Positions 25,404 through 34,274 of a stretch of DNA of 64,000 nt are shown piece by piece. The translations under genes and the position numbers were made by a program. The DNA is from an uncultured Chloracidobacterium sp. (GTDB lineage: Bacteria; Acidobacteriota; Blastocatellia; Pyrinomonadales; Pyrinomonadaceae), in the NCBI GenBank assembly GCA_936914845.1, contig CAKZGE010000002.1, forward strand, positions 124,001-188,000, given 5' to 3'. A model generated the notes under the pieces. The model was not told where the DNA came from, did no database searches, and saw only the letters and a program-made list of their open reading frames with translations. Position 1 is the first letter of the stretch; every line of letters begins with the position of its first letter.

Positions 25404-26690
25404 ATGAGAATTTTTCGATCTGCGTGGTTCATTTTAGTCGTTCTATTTCTGATCAACACGCTAAATTTCTTTGACCGTCTTCTCATCGGAGCGGTCGGTG
25501 AGCCGATCCGCCGTGAATTTGGGCTGAGTGATTCCTCGTTGGGCCTGCTTTCGACCGCCTTTACTTTGGTCTATGCAGCCGCGGGAATTCCGCTCGGGCG
25601 TTTAGCAGATCGCTTCCCTCGAAAGAACATCGTTGCCGCCGGCGTTTTTGTTTGGAGTCTGTTCACGGCCGCATCCGGATCGGCCCGCAATTATTGGCAG
25701 ATCTTCGCCCTGCGGATAGGCGTAGGCGTCGGTGAGGCTTCGTGTGCCCCGGCGGCGGCATCTTTGATCGCAGATATCTTCCCGGCCGAAAAACGAGCCC
25801 GAGCAATGAGCATTTTTATGCTCGGATTGCCGCTCGGCATCGCTCTCAGCTTCGCCGTCAGCGGTTCGATAGCTCAAACTTATGGTTGGCGAGCAGCATT
25901 TGTCGTCGCGGGATTGCCGGGGTTTTTTATAGCATTCGTCGCCTTTTTTATAAAGGAGCCTTCTCGCGGCAGTCTTACGAAGACTGCGACCACTACATCG
26001 CCGTATAGAGAGATCCTGAGCTCGAAAGCGATGTTGTGGTTGATCGTTTCGGGTGCATTGCACAATTTCTGCCTCTACGCCCTCAGTTCTTTTATGACGC
26101 CTTATCTGATGCGTCGCCACGGGCTTAATATACGCGATGCCTCAATGATCGCAATGCTCGTCAATGGGATCTTTACCTTGCCCGGCCTGCTGCTCGGGGG
26201 TATTTTGGGCGATCGCGTAAAACGTATCCGTCCGGGTGCAGGACTCTACCTGGTTGCCGGGGCAACCCTTTTGTCAGTACCGCTTTTCGCTGCTGCTGCG
26301 GCAGCCGAAGCCGGACGAACGACATTTTTTCTAGTCACAATGGGTTCTGCGTTCGCCTTCATGTATCTTTACTATTCGATAACCTACGCCGCCATTGCAG
26401 ACACCCAGCTGCCGGAACATCGCGGCACTGCCATGAGCATATATTTCCTGGCGATGTATGTTCTTGGCGGAGCACTCGGGCCCTACGTACTAGGCGTGAT
26501 CAGCGATCATTTTACACGCCGAGCCGCACTTGCCGCCGGGATCATTGAAACATCCTCCGAGGCTCTCGAGCCTTTTCGCGGCGCCGGCCTGCAAAGCGCT
26601 TTGTATATCGTCCCGGTCCTCTGCGTTTTGCTTGCCGTCGTTATGATAATGGCCGGCCGGTCGATCCGCTACAATTCGCCTTCTTCCTGA
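25404..26690 (+). CDS. Major facilitator superfamily transporter, Spinster-like
   Basis: A 428-residue, 12-helix carrier. The signature GIPLGRLADRFPRKNIV lies between helices 2 and 3 (the MFS loop), and a GVGEASCAPAAASLIADIFP segment follows, a pattern strongly recalling the Spinster/Spns subgroup. The loop with R residues in the second half (GDRVKRIRPG) is present. Spinster-like proteins in eukaryotes carry lipids or sugars, but bacterial substrates are mostly unknown, so none is assigned. It is alone and divergent from the lipoprotein gene at 24788-25315. Confidence 0.9.
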   Translation: MRIFRSAWFILVVLFLINTLNFFDRLLIGAVGEPIRREFGLSDSSLGLLSTAFTLVYAAAGIPLGRLADRFPRKNIVAAGVFVWSLFTAASGSARNYWQIFALRIGVGVGEASCAPAAASLIADIFPAEKRARAMSIFMLGLPLGIALSFAVSGSIAQTYGWRAAFVVAGLPGFFIAFVAFFIKEPSRGSLTKTATTTSPYREILSSKAMLWLIVSGALHNFCLYALSSFMTPYLMRRHGLNIRDASMIAMLVNGIFTLPGLLLGGILGDRVKRIRPGAGLYLVAGATLLSVPLFAAAAAAEAGRTTFFLVTMGSAFAFMYLYYSITYAAIADTQLPEHRGTAMSIYFLAMYVLGGALGPYVLGVISDHFTRRAALAAGIIETSSEALEPFRGAGLQSALYIVPVLCVLLAVVMIMAGRSIRYNSPSS

Positions 26691-26747
26691 ACGGTTTCGG
26701 CTCCATTGGCGGCTGTGTTAAGATTTTGCATTATAGAGCTATAACAT

Positions 26748-28421
26748 ATGACACCGGAGATCAAAGAAGCATTGTCTGCCGCCGAAGCAGAAAAGAAACG
26801 TTGGGAAGCGGAAACACTGCAAAAGGTGCTTGACCGAACCGCAGAGAGAAAGAGTTCTTTTGAAGGCATTTCACTCGAACCCGTCGATCGCCTCTACACA
26901 TCCGCAGACGCCGAGGGCGTCGATCCCGGATTTCCCGGCGAATTTCCGTATAAACGCGGCATTCACCCCACCGGTTACCGGGGCAAATTGTGGACGATGC
27001 GTCAATTTGCGGGTTTCTCTTCGCCGGAAGAAACGAATCGTCGTTTTAAATATTTGATGGCACAAGGGCAAACGGGACTTTCGGTCGCCTATGACCTGCC
27101 GGCTTTGATGGGCCTTGACGCCGATTCCCCGCTGAGCGAAGGCGAGGTCGGCAAATGCGGCGTTGCCGTTTCTTCTTTAGCCGATTTTGAGGTGCTTTTC
27201 GACGGCATTCCGCTCGACAGCGTCACCGTTTCGCAAACAATCAACGCTCCGGCACCGATCTTTCTGGCGATGTACCTGGTGGTGGCCGAAAAGCAGAAAG
27301 CGGATTTCAACAAGATCTCCGGAACGCTCCAAAACGACATCTTAAAAGAATATATCGCTCAAAAAGAATGGATCTATCCGATAAAACCGGCGATGAAACT
27401 CGTCATCGACACCTTTGAATATTGTTCACAGCATGTCCCGAAATATAATCCGATCTCGGTTTCGGGATATCACATTCGCGAAGCCGGTGCCACCGCCCTG
27501 CAGGAACTGGCGTTCACGCTCCGTGATGGTGTCGAATACGTTCAGTACGGCGTTGACCGCGGTATGGATGTTGATGAATTCGTTCCGCGAATATCTTTCT
27601 TTTTCAACGCCCACAACGATTTTTTTGAAGAGATCGCCAAATACAGAGCCGCTCGGGTGATCTGGGCCCGCACCATGAAGGAACGTTTCGGCGCAAAACA
27701 TCCGCGAACGATGCAGCTCCGCTTTCACACCCAAACAGCCGGTGTGTCGCTGACCGTCCAGCAGCCGCTTATCAATATCGCTCGTGTCGCGGTTCAAGCA
27801 TTGGCTGGCGTGCTCGGCGGCACCCAATCTCTGCATACCGATTCCTACGACGAAGCACTTGCCCTGCCGACCGATCAAGCGGCGCTCATCGCTCTTCGGA
27901 CCCAGCAGATCATCGCCGAGGAGACCGGCGTTGTGAATACGGTCGATCCACTCGGCGGCAGCTATTATTTGGAATCTTTGACCGAAAAGATGATCGCCGG
28001 TTGTTTCGAATATTTCGACAAGATCGATTCGTTCGGCGGCATGGTCGAGGCCATCGAAGCCGGCTATCCGCAGCGGGAGATCCAAGAATCGGCTTATCAA
28101 TATCAAAAAGCCGTCGAACGCAGCGAACAGGTCATCGTCGGCGTCAATAAATATTCGATGGAAGAAGAAATGTCGAATGTTGATATTCTTCAGATCGATG
28201 AAAATGTCCGCGATCACCAGCTCTTGCGGTTAGAACATGTCAAAACGACCCGTGACGGCGGAGCAGTTGCGAATTCGCTCGACAAGCTCAAAAAGGCGTG
28301 TCGTGATAACGAGAATACAATGCCCGCCATCATCGAGGCCGTCGGAGCGTATGCTACGGTCGAAGAGATCTGTGTTGCCATGCGCGATGTTTACGGCATC
28401 TATGAAGAACCCGCGTTCTAG
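26748..28421 (+). CDS. icmA: Acyl-CoA mutase large subunit, isobutyryl-CoA mutase-like
   Basis: A 557-residue adenosylcobalamin-dependent acyl-CoA mutase catalytic (TIM-barrel) subunit without its own B12-binding domain, so it needs a separate small subunit, which is not in this window. It looks at first like methylmalonyl-CoA mutase, but the positions that set substrate specificity differ. The Tyr89 position of methylmalonyl-CoA mutase is Phe87 (in WTMRQFAG), and the Arg207 position is Gln205 (in EYIAQKEW). Phe plus Gln is the known signature of isobutyryl-CoA mutase. The catalytic histidine is kept (His242, SGYHIREAG). The reaction would be isobutyryl-CoA to n-butyryl-CoA, consistent with branched-chain metabolism (inference). 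Confidence 0.85.
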   Translation: MTPEIKEALSAAEAEKKRWEAETLQKVLDRTAERKSSFEGISLEPVDRLYTSADAEGVDPGFPGEFPYKRGIHPTGYRGKLWTMRQFAGFSSPEETNRRFKYLMAQGQTGLSVAYDLPALMGLDADSPLSEGEVGKCGVAVSSLADFEVLFDGIPLDSVTVSQTINAPAPIFLAMYLVVAEKQKADFNKISGTLQNDILKEYIAQKEWIYPIKPAMKLVIDTFEYCSQHVPKYNPISVSGYHIREAGATALQELAFTLRDGVEYVQYGVDRGMDVDEFVPRISFFFNAHNDFFEEIAKYRAARVIWARTMKERFGAKHPRTMQLRFHTQTAGVSLTVQQPLINIARVAVQALAGVLGGTQSLHTDSYDEALALPTDQAALIALRTQQIIAEETGVVNTVDPLGGSYYLESLTEKMIAGCFEYFDKIDSFGGMVEAIEAGYPQREIQESAYQYQKAVERSEQVIVGVNKYSMEEEMSNVDILQIDENVRDHQLLRLEHVKTTRDGGAVANSLDKLKKACRDNENTMPAIIEAVGAYATVEEICVAMRDVYGIYEEPAF

Positions 28422-28451
28422 TTTTGGGATAGCTTTTCGCAAATGTAATTG

Positions 28452-28476
28452 AGGCCGGTTTATGCCGGCCTTTTTT
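28452..28476 (+). terminator. Intrinsic terminator after the mutase gene
   Basis: Perfect arms AGGCCGG (28452-28458) and CCGGCCT (28465-28471), a 6-base loop and six T, 31 bases past the stop. Confidence 0.9.
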
Positions 28477-28611
28477 GCTCTGTAGATCGTACCGGCTCAG
28501 CAGTGGCTCTTTCGGTCGCGGCTCCTTTCGCTTTGAAATAAATGTTTCAAAAAACAGACCGCTCAGCTTTGGAAAGAGATATACTTCCCTTAGCATCAAC
28601 TGCATCACATC

Positions 28612-29910
28612 ATGAGCGATAAAAATACTGCCGACACCTCTTTCACCGGCCGCAAACGCCGTGTAAGAAAATTTTTCAAAGAGCTCGGGCCCGGGTTGAT
28701 CACCGGAGCGGCTGATGACGACCCGTCAGGCATCTCCACCTATTCGGTGACCGGTGCTTCGTTCGGTTACCTTCCGCTGTGGACGGCCCTGGTCTCATTC
28801 CCTCTGATGTCTGCGGTTCAATTGATGTGTGCCCGTCTCGGTCTTGTCACGGGCCGCGGCTTGGCGTCGGTCATCCGCATCCATCAGCCGCGGTGGGTTC
28901 TGTGGATGTGCTGTTTGCTTCTGATCGTTGCCAACGTCTTCAATATTGGCGCTGACCTTGCCGGCATGGCCGAAGCTACCGAAATGGTGACCGGCATCTC
29001 TTCTCTTTTTTGGACCCCGACCTACACTCTTTTGATCATCTCGCTTCTACTTTTTACGACCTACCGCCAGATCGCGAAGATATTAAAATGGCTGACGCTC
29101 GTATTGTTCGCTTACGTTCTGACCGCCTTTCTTTCTAAACCGGATTGGTCCCAGGTATTATATTCCGCTCTGGTGCCGCGCATCGTTTGGACACCTGATT
29201 TCTTAGCCACCATCGTCGCAATATTCGGCACCACCATCTCGCCATACCTTTTCTTTTGGCAGGCCGCCCAAGAGGTCGAAGCGGAAAGGGCCCTCGGCCG
29301 CTCGACGATAGAGCTCCGCGAGGGTGCGGACGACGATGAACTCCGCAGCGCCCGCAGCGATGTTCTGACCGGCATGCTAGTTTCCAATTCGGTGATGTTC
29401 TTTATCATTCTTACGACCGCCTCGACCCTGAATGCAACCGGCCAAACCGATATTCAGACCGCACGTGACGCGGCGGAGGCCCTGCGTCCGCTGGCCGGCA
29501 ACGGCGCCTACATTCTCTTTACGCTCGGTCTCATCGGAACTGGCCTGCTTGGTGTGCCTGTGCTCGCCGGTTCGGCGGCATACGCTCTTTCCGAAGCGGC
29601 AGACTGGACCGGTTCGCTCGAAGACAAGCCCCGCATCTCGCGCAAGTTCTATTCCGTCATAATGATATCTTTGCTGCTCGGGCTGGCTCTCGATTTTATC
29701 GGTATGAACGCCGTTCAGATGCTTTTTTATTCTGCGGTACTCAATGGCGTCCTCGCTCCGCCGCTGATCATCGTCGTCATTCTTTTGACCAACAGCAAAA
29801 GTGTGATGGGCGAACGCACAAATTCGCCCGCGATGCGTATTCTCGGTTGGATAACCGTCGCTGTGATGACATTGGCATCCATCGGCGCGGTCGTTGCCGG
29901 TTTCGGTTGA
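28612..29910 (+). CDS. NRAMP-family metal transporter with non-canonical metal site
   Basis: A 432-residue membrane protein with about 11 helices and the NRAMP pattern: ELGPGLITGAADDDPSG in helix 1 and IVANVFNIGADLAGMAEA in helix 3. Classical NRAMP carriers have DPGN in helix 1 and MPH in helix 6. Here helix 1 has DPSG (Asp37, Pro38, Ser39, Gly40) and the helix 6 position has ISPY (Ile209-Tyr212). Loss of the metal-binding methionine usually means a different ion preference, for example hard ions such as magnesium (inference from the NRAMP-related group). It stands alone between the mutase and the yraN gene. Confidence 0.88.
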   Translation: MSDKNTADTSFTGRKRRVRKFFKELGPGLITGAADDDPSGISTYSVTGASFGYLPLWTALVSFPLMSAVQLMCARLGLVTGRGLASVIRIHQPRWVLWMCCLLLIVANVFNIGADLAGMAEATEMVTGISSLFWTPTYTLLIISLLLFTTYRQIAKILKWLTLVLFAYVLTAFLSKPDWSQVLYSALVPRIVWTPDFLATIVAIFGTTISPYLFFWQAAQEVEAERALGRSTIELREGADDDELRSARSDVLTGMLVSNSVMFFIILTTASTLNATGQTDIQTARDAAEALRPLAGNGAYILFTLGLIGTGLLGVPVLAGSAAYALSEAADWTGSLEDKPRISRKFYSVIMISLLLGLALDFIGMNAVQMLFYSAVLNGVLAPPLIIVVILLTNSKSVMGERTNSPAMRILGWITVAVMTLASIGAVVAGFG

Positions 29911-30014
29911 TCGATCTGCCCCTGTTCGCTCGTTTGCGGCGGCATTGTTCGCTGAAATATAAGGCTTTGCACCGTATTTCTGCTATACTTTCGCGGTAAA
30001 GAACCTATCTTTCT

Positions 30015-30533
30015 ATGTCTGTCGATCTGTCCACCGCTGATCAAAACGCCCGCTCGCGAAACGCGGCCGCCCGAAAGCTCGGAGCTCTCGGCGAATCTTT
30101 AGCGCGTGAATATCTGGAAAATGTTGTTGGCTGCCGCATCGTGATGGCAAACTTTCGAACCCCGATCGGACGCAATCTCCGCGGCGCGTTGATCTTCGGT
30201 GAGATCGATCTTATCGCTCTCGATGGTGAAACACTTTGTTTTATCGAGGTCAAAACCCGCAGTTCGGCGGATTTCGCCGACCCGCTCACGGCAGTTGACC
30301 TTCGCAAGCAGCGACAGATCGTCCGTACAGCTCGCTTTTACCGGTTGATCTTTAATGCTCACCGCTTTCAATGCCGCTTTGATGCTCTTACTGAGATAGT
30401 TGGCCCAGATGGTCGTCCATCCATCGAATATTCCCGTCAGCATTGGTTTGAATCGCAGTTTCGCAAACGCCGGTGGGTCTCTGACGCTTCTTTTACCATT
30501 TTTCCTGAACCGTTTAGCCGGTTTCGTCGTTAA
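30015..30533 (+). CDS. YraN/UPF0102-family protein (predicted nuclease fold)
   Basis: A 172-residue protein of the UPF0102 family, which has a PD-(D/E)XK nuclease-like fold. Key elements visible are the N-terminal KLGALGESLAREYL, the catalytic-like strand FGEIDLIALDG and FIEVKTRS (Glu and Lys). It is longer than E. coli YraN (about 131), with an extra segment before the GEIDL motif and an arginine-rich C-terminal tail. Function is debated; a link to recombination or competence is suspected for the family. It lies just before the S9 peptidase, 40 bases away. Confidence 0.85.
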   Translation: MSVDLSTADQNARSRNAAARKLGALGESLAREYLENVVGCRIVMANFRTPIGRNLRGALIFGEIDLIALDGETLCFIEVKTRSSADFADPLTAVDLRKQRQIVRTARFYRLIFNAHRFQCRFDALTEIVGPDGRPSIEYSRQHWFESQFRKRRWVSDASFTIFPEPFSRFRR

Positions 30534-30573
30534 TTTCTAAAGAATTCTTTCATCGAACACTTTCAAACTACTT

Positions 30574-32904
30574 ATGAAAACGATAATCCTTTTTTCGATG
30601 CTGTTTGCACTGGCAACAGTTACCGCCGCGCAGATGCCGGCGCTCATTGACCGCGACATCTTTTTCGGTAATCCCGAATACGCCGGAGCTCAGATATCGC
30701 CGGATGGTAAGTACATTGCCTTCATCAAACCGTATAAGGACACCATGAACATTTGGGTCAAAGGCACTGCCGAGCCATTCGCCGCGGCGCGTCCAATGAC
30801 GACCGACACCAAGCGGCCGGTTCGTTCTTATTTCTGGTCACGAGACGGCAAATTCATTCTTTTTGTCCAAGATCTCGGCGGTGACGAGAACTTTAACGTT
30901 TATGCAGTCGATCCGGCTGCGAAGCCTGCCGCCGGTTCCGATGCACCTGCCGCCCGCAACATCACCGATGCCAAAGGTGTGCGGGCAATGATCCAGGCAG
31001 TTCCCGAATCTGACCCCGACACCATTTATGTCGGCCTCAATGAACGCGACAAGGCCTGGCACGACCTGTATAAAATAAAGATCTCTACCGGCGAACGCAC
31101 ACTTATCTCCGAAAACAAGGACCGCTATCAGGGAATGGTCTTTGATAACGCCGATAAGCTCCGTCTTGCCGTTCGTGCCGCCCAAAATGGCGATACCGAA
31201 TTCCTCCGTATCGATGCCGACGGCAAAGCTACGCCGATATATTCCTGCAATGCCTTTGAATCCTGTTCGCCTGACCAGTTTCATAAGGACAATAAACGCA
31301 TCTACATTCAAACCAACAAGGGCGACGGCGTCGATCTAACAGAACTTGCCTTGCTTGACCTCGATACCGGCAAAGTTGAAAAGGTTGAAAGCGACCCGCT
31401 CAAAAAAGTAGATCTCGGTTCCGCTATTTTTTCCGATAAGACCAAAGAGCTGATCGCCACTGCCTATCAAGAAGACCGCGTTCGCCTCTACTGGAAGGAC
31501 CGTGCCTGGGAAGCTGACTATAAATGGCTTCAGTCAAAGCTGCCGAACAAAGATGTCTCGCTCGGTTCATCGACCAAAGATGAGCAATTGATGTTAGTTA
31601 CTGCTTCCAGCGATATTGAACCCGGCGAAACCTATCTTTGGGACCGCAGATCAAAAAAGCTCACCCTTCAATACAAGATACGCGAGAAGCTTGACCGGAA
31701 TTCTCTCTCTCCGATGAAGCCGGTTCGCTATAAGTCGTCGGATGGCTTGGAGATCCCGGCTTATCTGACCGTTCCGAAAGGTTCGACCGGCAAAGATCTG
31801 CCGACAGTTCTCTTTATTCACGGCGGGCCCTGGGGACGCGACGTTTGGGGCTACCATTCCTACGCTCAATTCCTTGCTAATCGCGGTTATGCTGTTCTCC
31901 AACCCAATTTTCGAGCCTCCACCGGATACGGCAAAAAGTTCCTTAACGCCGGCAACAATGAATGGGGCCAGAAAATGCAGGATGATATAACGTGGGGTAA
32001 GAAATATCTCGTCGAACAAGGCATTTCCGACCCGCAACGCGTTGCCATTATGGGCGGCAGTTACGGCGGTTACGCAACACTCGCCGGTGTCGCCTTTACA
32101 CCCGATGAATATGCCGCCGGTGTCGCCATCGTTGCACCGTCAAATCTTCAGACGCTTCTTGATTCTATCCCGCCTTACTGGGAAGCTATCCGCACCGTCT
32201 TTTACAAGCGGATGGGCGACCCGAACACGCCCGAAGGCCTCGCCCAGATGAAGCGTCAATCGCCGGTCTTTTCCGCCGATAAAATAAAAACTCCGTTGAT
32301 GGTCGTTCAGGGTGCCAATGATCCCCGTGTCAAAAAGTTCGAATCCGACCAGATCGTATATGCTTTGCAGAAGCGAAACTATCCCGTCGAATATATCGTT
32401 GCACCTGACGAAGGCCACGGCTTTGCCCGTCCGGTAAATAACATGGCTATGCTGGCCGCTGCGGAAAAATTCCTCGCACAATTCCTCAATGGCCGCTACC
32501 AATCTTCAATGCCGGCGGATGTTGCCGAACGTCTTAAGGAAATAACGGTCGATCCGAAGACCGTGACGCTTGATAAACCGGATACTAGCGCCGCTCCGGC
32601 GGTTGACGTTACCGGTAAATGGACATTGCTGGCCGATGCCGGCGGCCAATTGCTTGAGATCGTGTTTGACGCCAAACAGGACAAGGCCGCTCTTACCGGT
32701 TCGCTGTCCTCAATGATGGGCGGCGGAAATGTTTCAACCGGTAAAGTGAGCGGAAACTCCTTTACCGCCGAAGCAAGCGTCGATCTCGGCGGCCAGACCG
32801 TTCCGATCACGATCGAAGGCAAAGTTGACGGCGACAAAATGACCGGTTCCATCAGCGGACAGGGCATTCCGCCGGTCAGTTTCTCCGGAACCCGCAAAAA
32901 ATAA
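30574..32904 (+). CDS. Secreted S9-family prolyl oligopeptidase-type peptidase with a C-terminal beta-rich domain
   Basis: A 776-residue exported peptidase. The signal peptide ends near TVTAAQ. Residues about 30-400 form the propeller (repeats such as ISPDGKYIAFI). The alpha/beta-hydrolase domain carries Ser496 in GGSYGGYA, Asp583 in GANDPRV and His615 in DEGHGF. S9 enzymes cleave short peptides after proline or dipeptides. Residues about 676-776 form an extra beta-rich module (starting VDVTGKWTLLADAGG, ending VSFSGTRKK) that is shared with the amidohydrolase at 56295-57923. A hairpin follows the stop. Likely periplasmic or surface-bound. Confidence 0.92.
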   Translation: MKTIILFSMLFALATVTAAQMPALIDRDIFFGNPEYAGAQISPDGKYIAFIKPYKDTMNIWVKGTAEPFAAARPMTTDTKRPVRSYFWSRDGKFILFVQDLGGDENFNVYAVDPAAKPAAGSDAPAARNITDAKGVRAMIQAVPESDPDTIYVGLNERDKAWHDLYKIKISTGERTLISENKDRYQGMVFDNADKLRLAVRAAQNGDTEFLRIDADGKATPIYSCNAFESCSPDQFHKDNKRIYIQTNKGDGVDLTELALLDLDTGKVEKVESDPLKKVDLGSAIFSDKTKELIATAYQEDRVRLYWKDRAWEADYKWLQSKLPNKDVSLGSSTKDEQLMLVTASSDIEPGETYLWDRRSKKLTLQYKIREKLDRNSLSPMKPVRYKSSDGLEIPAYLTVPKGSTGKDLPTVLFIHGGPWGRDVWGYHSYAQFLANRGYAVLQPNFRASTGYGKKFLNAGNNEWGQKMQDDITWGKKYLVEQGISDPQRVAIMGGSYGGYATLAGVAFTPDEYAAGVAIVAPSNLQTLLDSIPPYWEAIRTVFYKRMGDPNTPEGLAQMKRQSPVFSADKIKTPLMVVQGANDPRVKKFESDQIVYALQKRNYPVEYIVAPDEGHGFARPVNNMAMLAAAEKFLAQFLNGRYQSSMPADVAERLKEITVDPKTVTLDKPDTSAAPAVDVTGKWTLLADAGGQLLEIVFDAKQDKAALTGSLSSMMGGGNVSTGKVSGNSFTAEASVDLGGQTVPITIEGKVDGDKMTGSISGQGIPPVSFSGTRKK

Positions 32905-32910
32905 GCGGAT

Positions 32911-32941
32911 GGTGTCCCTCCTTTGCGGAGTGAGGGACACC
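32911..32941 (+). terminator. Hairpin after the S9 peptidase gene
   Basis: Perfect 10-base arms GGTGTCCCTC (32911-32920) and GAGGGACACC (32932-32941) just past the stop, without a T tract. Probably a 3'-end structure rather than a strong intrinsic terminator. Confidence 0.55.
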
Positions 32942-33166
32942 ACTCACCACACAAAATGGATCTCTGCCTGCCTCACCACTTTCGTTATCCTTTTACAAAT
33001 TTTTCGCTGGCTGAAGGCCAACAATTCAATAGCGTCGGGTCACTCCTCCTTTGAGTTTCGCCAAGGTACCGTCCCGGAAGAAAGCGAATTTGCATTTTAT
33101 CAGGGCATTGGTCGGATTCGGCCGGCTTCATCACAGAGCGGCAGCCGCTGTTCACGAAAATAAGAA
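32942..33166. other. Intergenic stretch between the S9 peptidase and rpsD, no gene recognised
   Basis: Including its flanking hairpins, this is one of the longest gene-free gaps in the window (about 320 bases from 32905 to 33227). It contains no convincing open frame: the 84-residue frame on the plus strand has no ribosome site or recognisable sequence. I see no tRNA, repeat or riboswitch pattern in it. Confidence 0.5.
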
Positions 33167-33220
33167 CGGGCGAAGCCGTTGTGCCTAAGGGACGGACCTT
33201 AAGCGGAACAGTTTCGCCCG
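33155..33220 (-). terminator. Intrinsic terminator downstream of rpsD
   Basis: On the minus strand, arms CGGGCGAA (33220-33213) and TTCGCCCG (33174-33167) close a structured loop that has its own inner TAAGG/CCTTA pairing. A T-rich tail (TTCTTATTTT) follows, just past the rpsD stop. Confidence 0.7.
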
Positions 33221-33227
33221 ATCGCCG

Positions 33228-33833
33228 TTAACGCGAATAAAATTCGACGATAACATTCTCGTCGCAGATGACGGGTATATCCTCGCGGCGTGGAATTGCC
33301 GTGTAGGTTGCGGAAAGGCCTGCTTTGTCGCGTTCGATATAAGACGGCGGCGGCGGCGAATAATCAAAAGCTTCGCGAATGTGGACGTTATTCAGGCTCC
33401 GTTCGCGGATCGTCAGCACGTCTCCGACACGAACTTGGTAGGACGGAATGTTGACGCGGCGTCCATTCAAAAGCATATGGCCGTGATCGACGTATTGCCG
33501 GGCAGCATAGATGGTTTTGGCAAAACCTGCCCGCAGCACAAAGGCATCCAAACGCATTTCGAGCTGCTGTACCAAAACTTCGCCGGTTCTTCCCTTTTTG
33601 CTGACGGCACGTCGAAAGTAATTTCGCATCTGCCGCTCGGAAACATTGTATTGAAACCGAAGCCGCTGCTTTTCCAATAGCTGTGCACCGTAAACTGACG
33701 GAGCTTTGCGGCGTTTATCCGGGCCATGTTGGCCGGGCGGATAGGGCCGCTTTTCCATATACTTCTGAGCCTTTGGCGTTAACGCCACACCCAGCCTTCT
33801 CGACATCTTGACCTTTGGTCCTCTAAATTTCAT
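33228..33833 (-). CDS. rpsD: 30S ribosomal protein S4
   Basis: Ribosomal protein S4 binds 16S rRNA early in 30S assembly. A 201-residue protein with RRLGVALTPKA, RPYPPGQHGPDKR, the S4 RNA-binding domain (RLDAFVLRAGFAKTIYAARQYVDHGHMLLNGRRVNIPSY) and the end VIVEFYSR. The N-terminus lacks the four zinc-binding cysteines, so this is the zinc-free form. GGAAGA precedes the ATG. It is the last gene of a tight minus-strand run, 9 bases after a small CxxC-protein gene and away from other ribosomal genes. That context is unusual; whether another rpsD exists in the main ribosomal cluster cannot be seen here. Confidence 0.97.
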   Translation of the reverse strand: MKFRGPKVKMSRRLGVALTPKAQKYMEKRPYPPGQHGPDKRRKAPSVYGAQLLEKQRLRFQYNVSERQMRNYFRRAVSKKGRTGEVLVQQLEMRLDAFVLRAGFAKTIYAARQYVDHGHMLLNGRRVNIPSYQVRVGDVLTIRERSLNNVHIREAFDYSPPPPSYIERDKAGLSATYTAIPRREDIPVICDENVIVEFYSR

Positions 33834-33842
33834 ATTTCTTCC

Positions 33843-34052
33843 TTAATCGAGACCGAACAGTCCGTGACCGTCGGTCGTGGTCTCTTCATCGGCAGCAAGC
33901 ACTTCGCGAACGTCATATGCCATTTCGGCAAATTCGATGAACCTGCGTTTCGTGAGCTGTACGGCAACTTCACCGAAATGCAGGTGAATATACCCGGATG
34001 CACACTCATAACAAGCGATCTGTATGTCTTCTTCAAAAGATATATTGTCCAT
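33843..34052 (-). CDS. Small CxxC-x-H mini-protein (third of the local family)
   Basis: A 69-residue protein related to two others nearby. The pattern ACYECASGYIHLHFGEVAV with two cysteines and a histidine resembles WxCxxCxxxHL in its paralogues at 34275-34517 and 37862-38101. Its ATG lies inside the end of the 34033-34263 gene (20-base overlap), suggesting translational coupling. rpsD starts 9 bases after its stop. Probable metal or haem-iron binding by the C/C/H set, but this is inference. No named family is recognised with certainty. Confidence 0.6.
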   Translation of the reverse strand: MDNISFEEDIQIACYECASGYIHLHFGEVAVQLTKRRFIEFAEMAYDVREVLAADEETTTDGHGLFGLD

Positions 34053-34263
34053 TGTTCAGTTTTTGCGGTCTTTTGCGCGTTATTTGCACCGGGCCGGCCG
34101 CGACCGACCCGCTTCGTTCGGCGTTGAGCCGCCGGCGGCAGCGGTCAATGAATTCCGGCAGCGGGATAACCAGGCGGTGGTGCCGCGTTTCGACATAGAC
34201 CCATTCGTTGCCGCAGGCATCTCGCTCTAGCCATAGGCGTACATTTTCGCGATCAGCTTTCAT
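34033..34263 (-). CDS. Small protein in the mini-protein operon, unknown function
   Basis: A 76-residue protein, basic and without the CxxC motif of its neighbours, although the segment DACGNEWVYVETRHHRLVIPLPEF has a similar overall pattern and ends in a similar ...LxxPxxEF stretch. It may be a degenerate relative. It begins 11 bases after the gene at 34275-34517 ends and overlaps the next gene by 20 bases. The start has no clear ribosome site. Confidence 0.5.
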   Translation of the reverse strand: MKADRENVRLWLERDACGNEWVYVETRHHRLVIPLPEFIDRCRRRLNAERSGSVAAGPVQITRKRPQKLNNGQYIF

Positions 34264-34274
34264 AAAGGCGGCGG

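Noticed and set aside
27426..28217. 263-residue frame on the minus strand opposite the mutase gene
   Set aside because: It lies wholly antisense to a conserved enzyme gene, has no recognisable domain, and its composition is what a shadow of high-coding-bias DNA gives.
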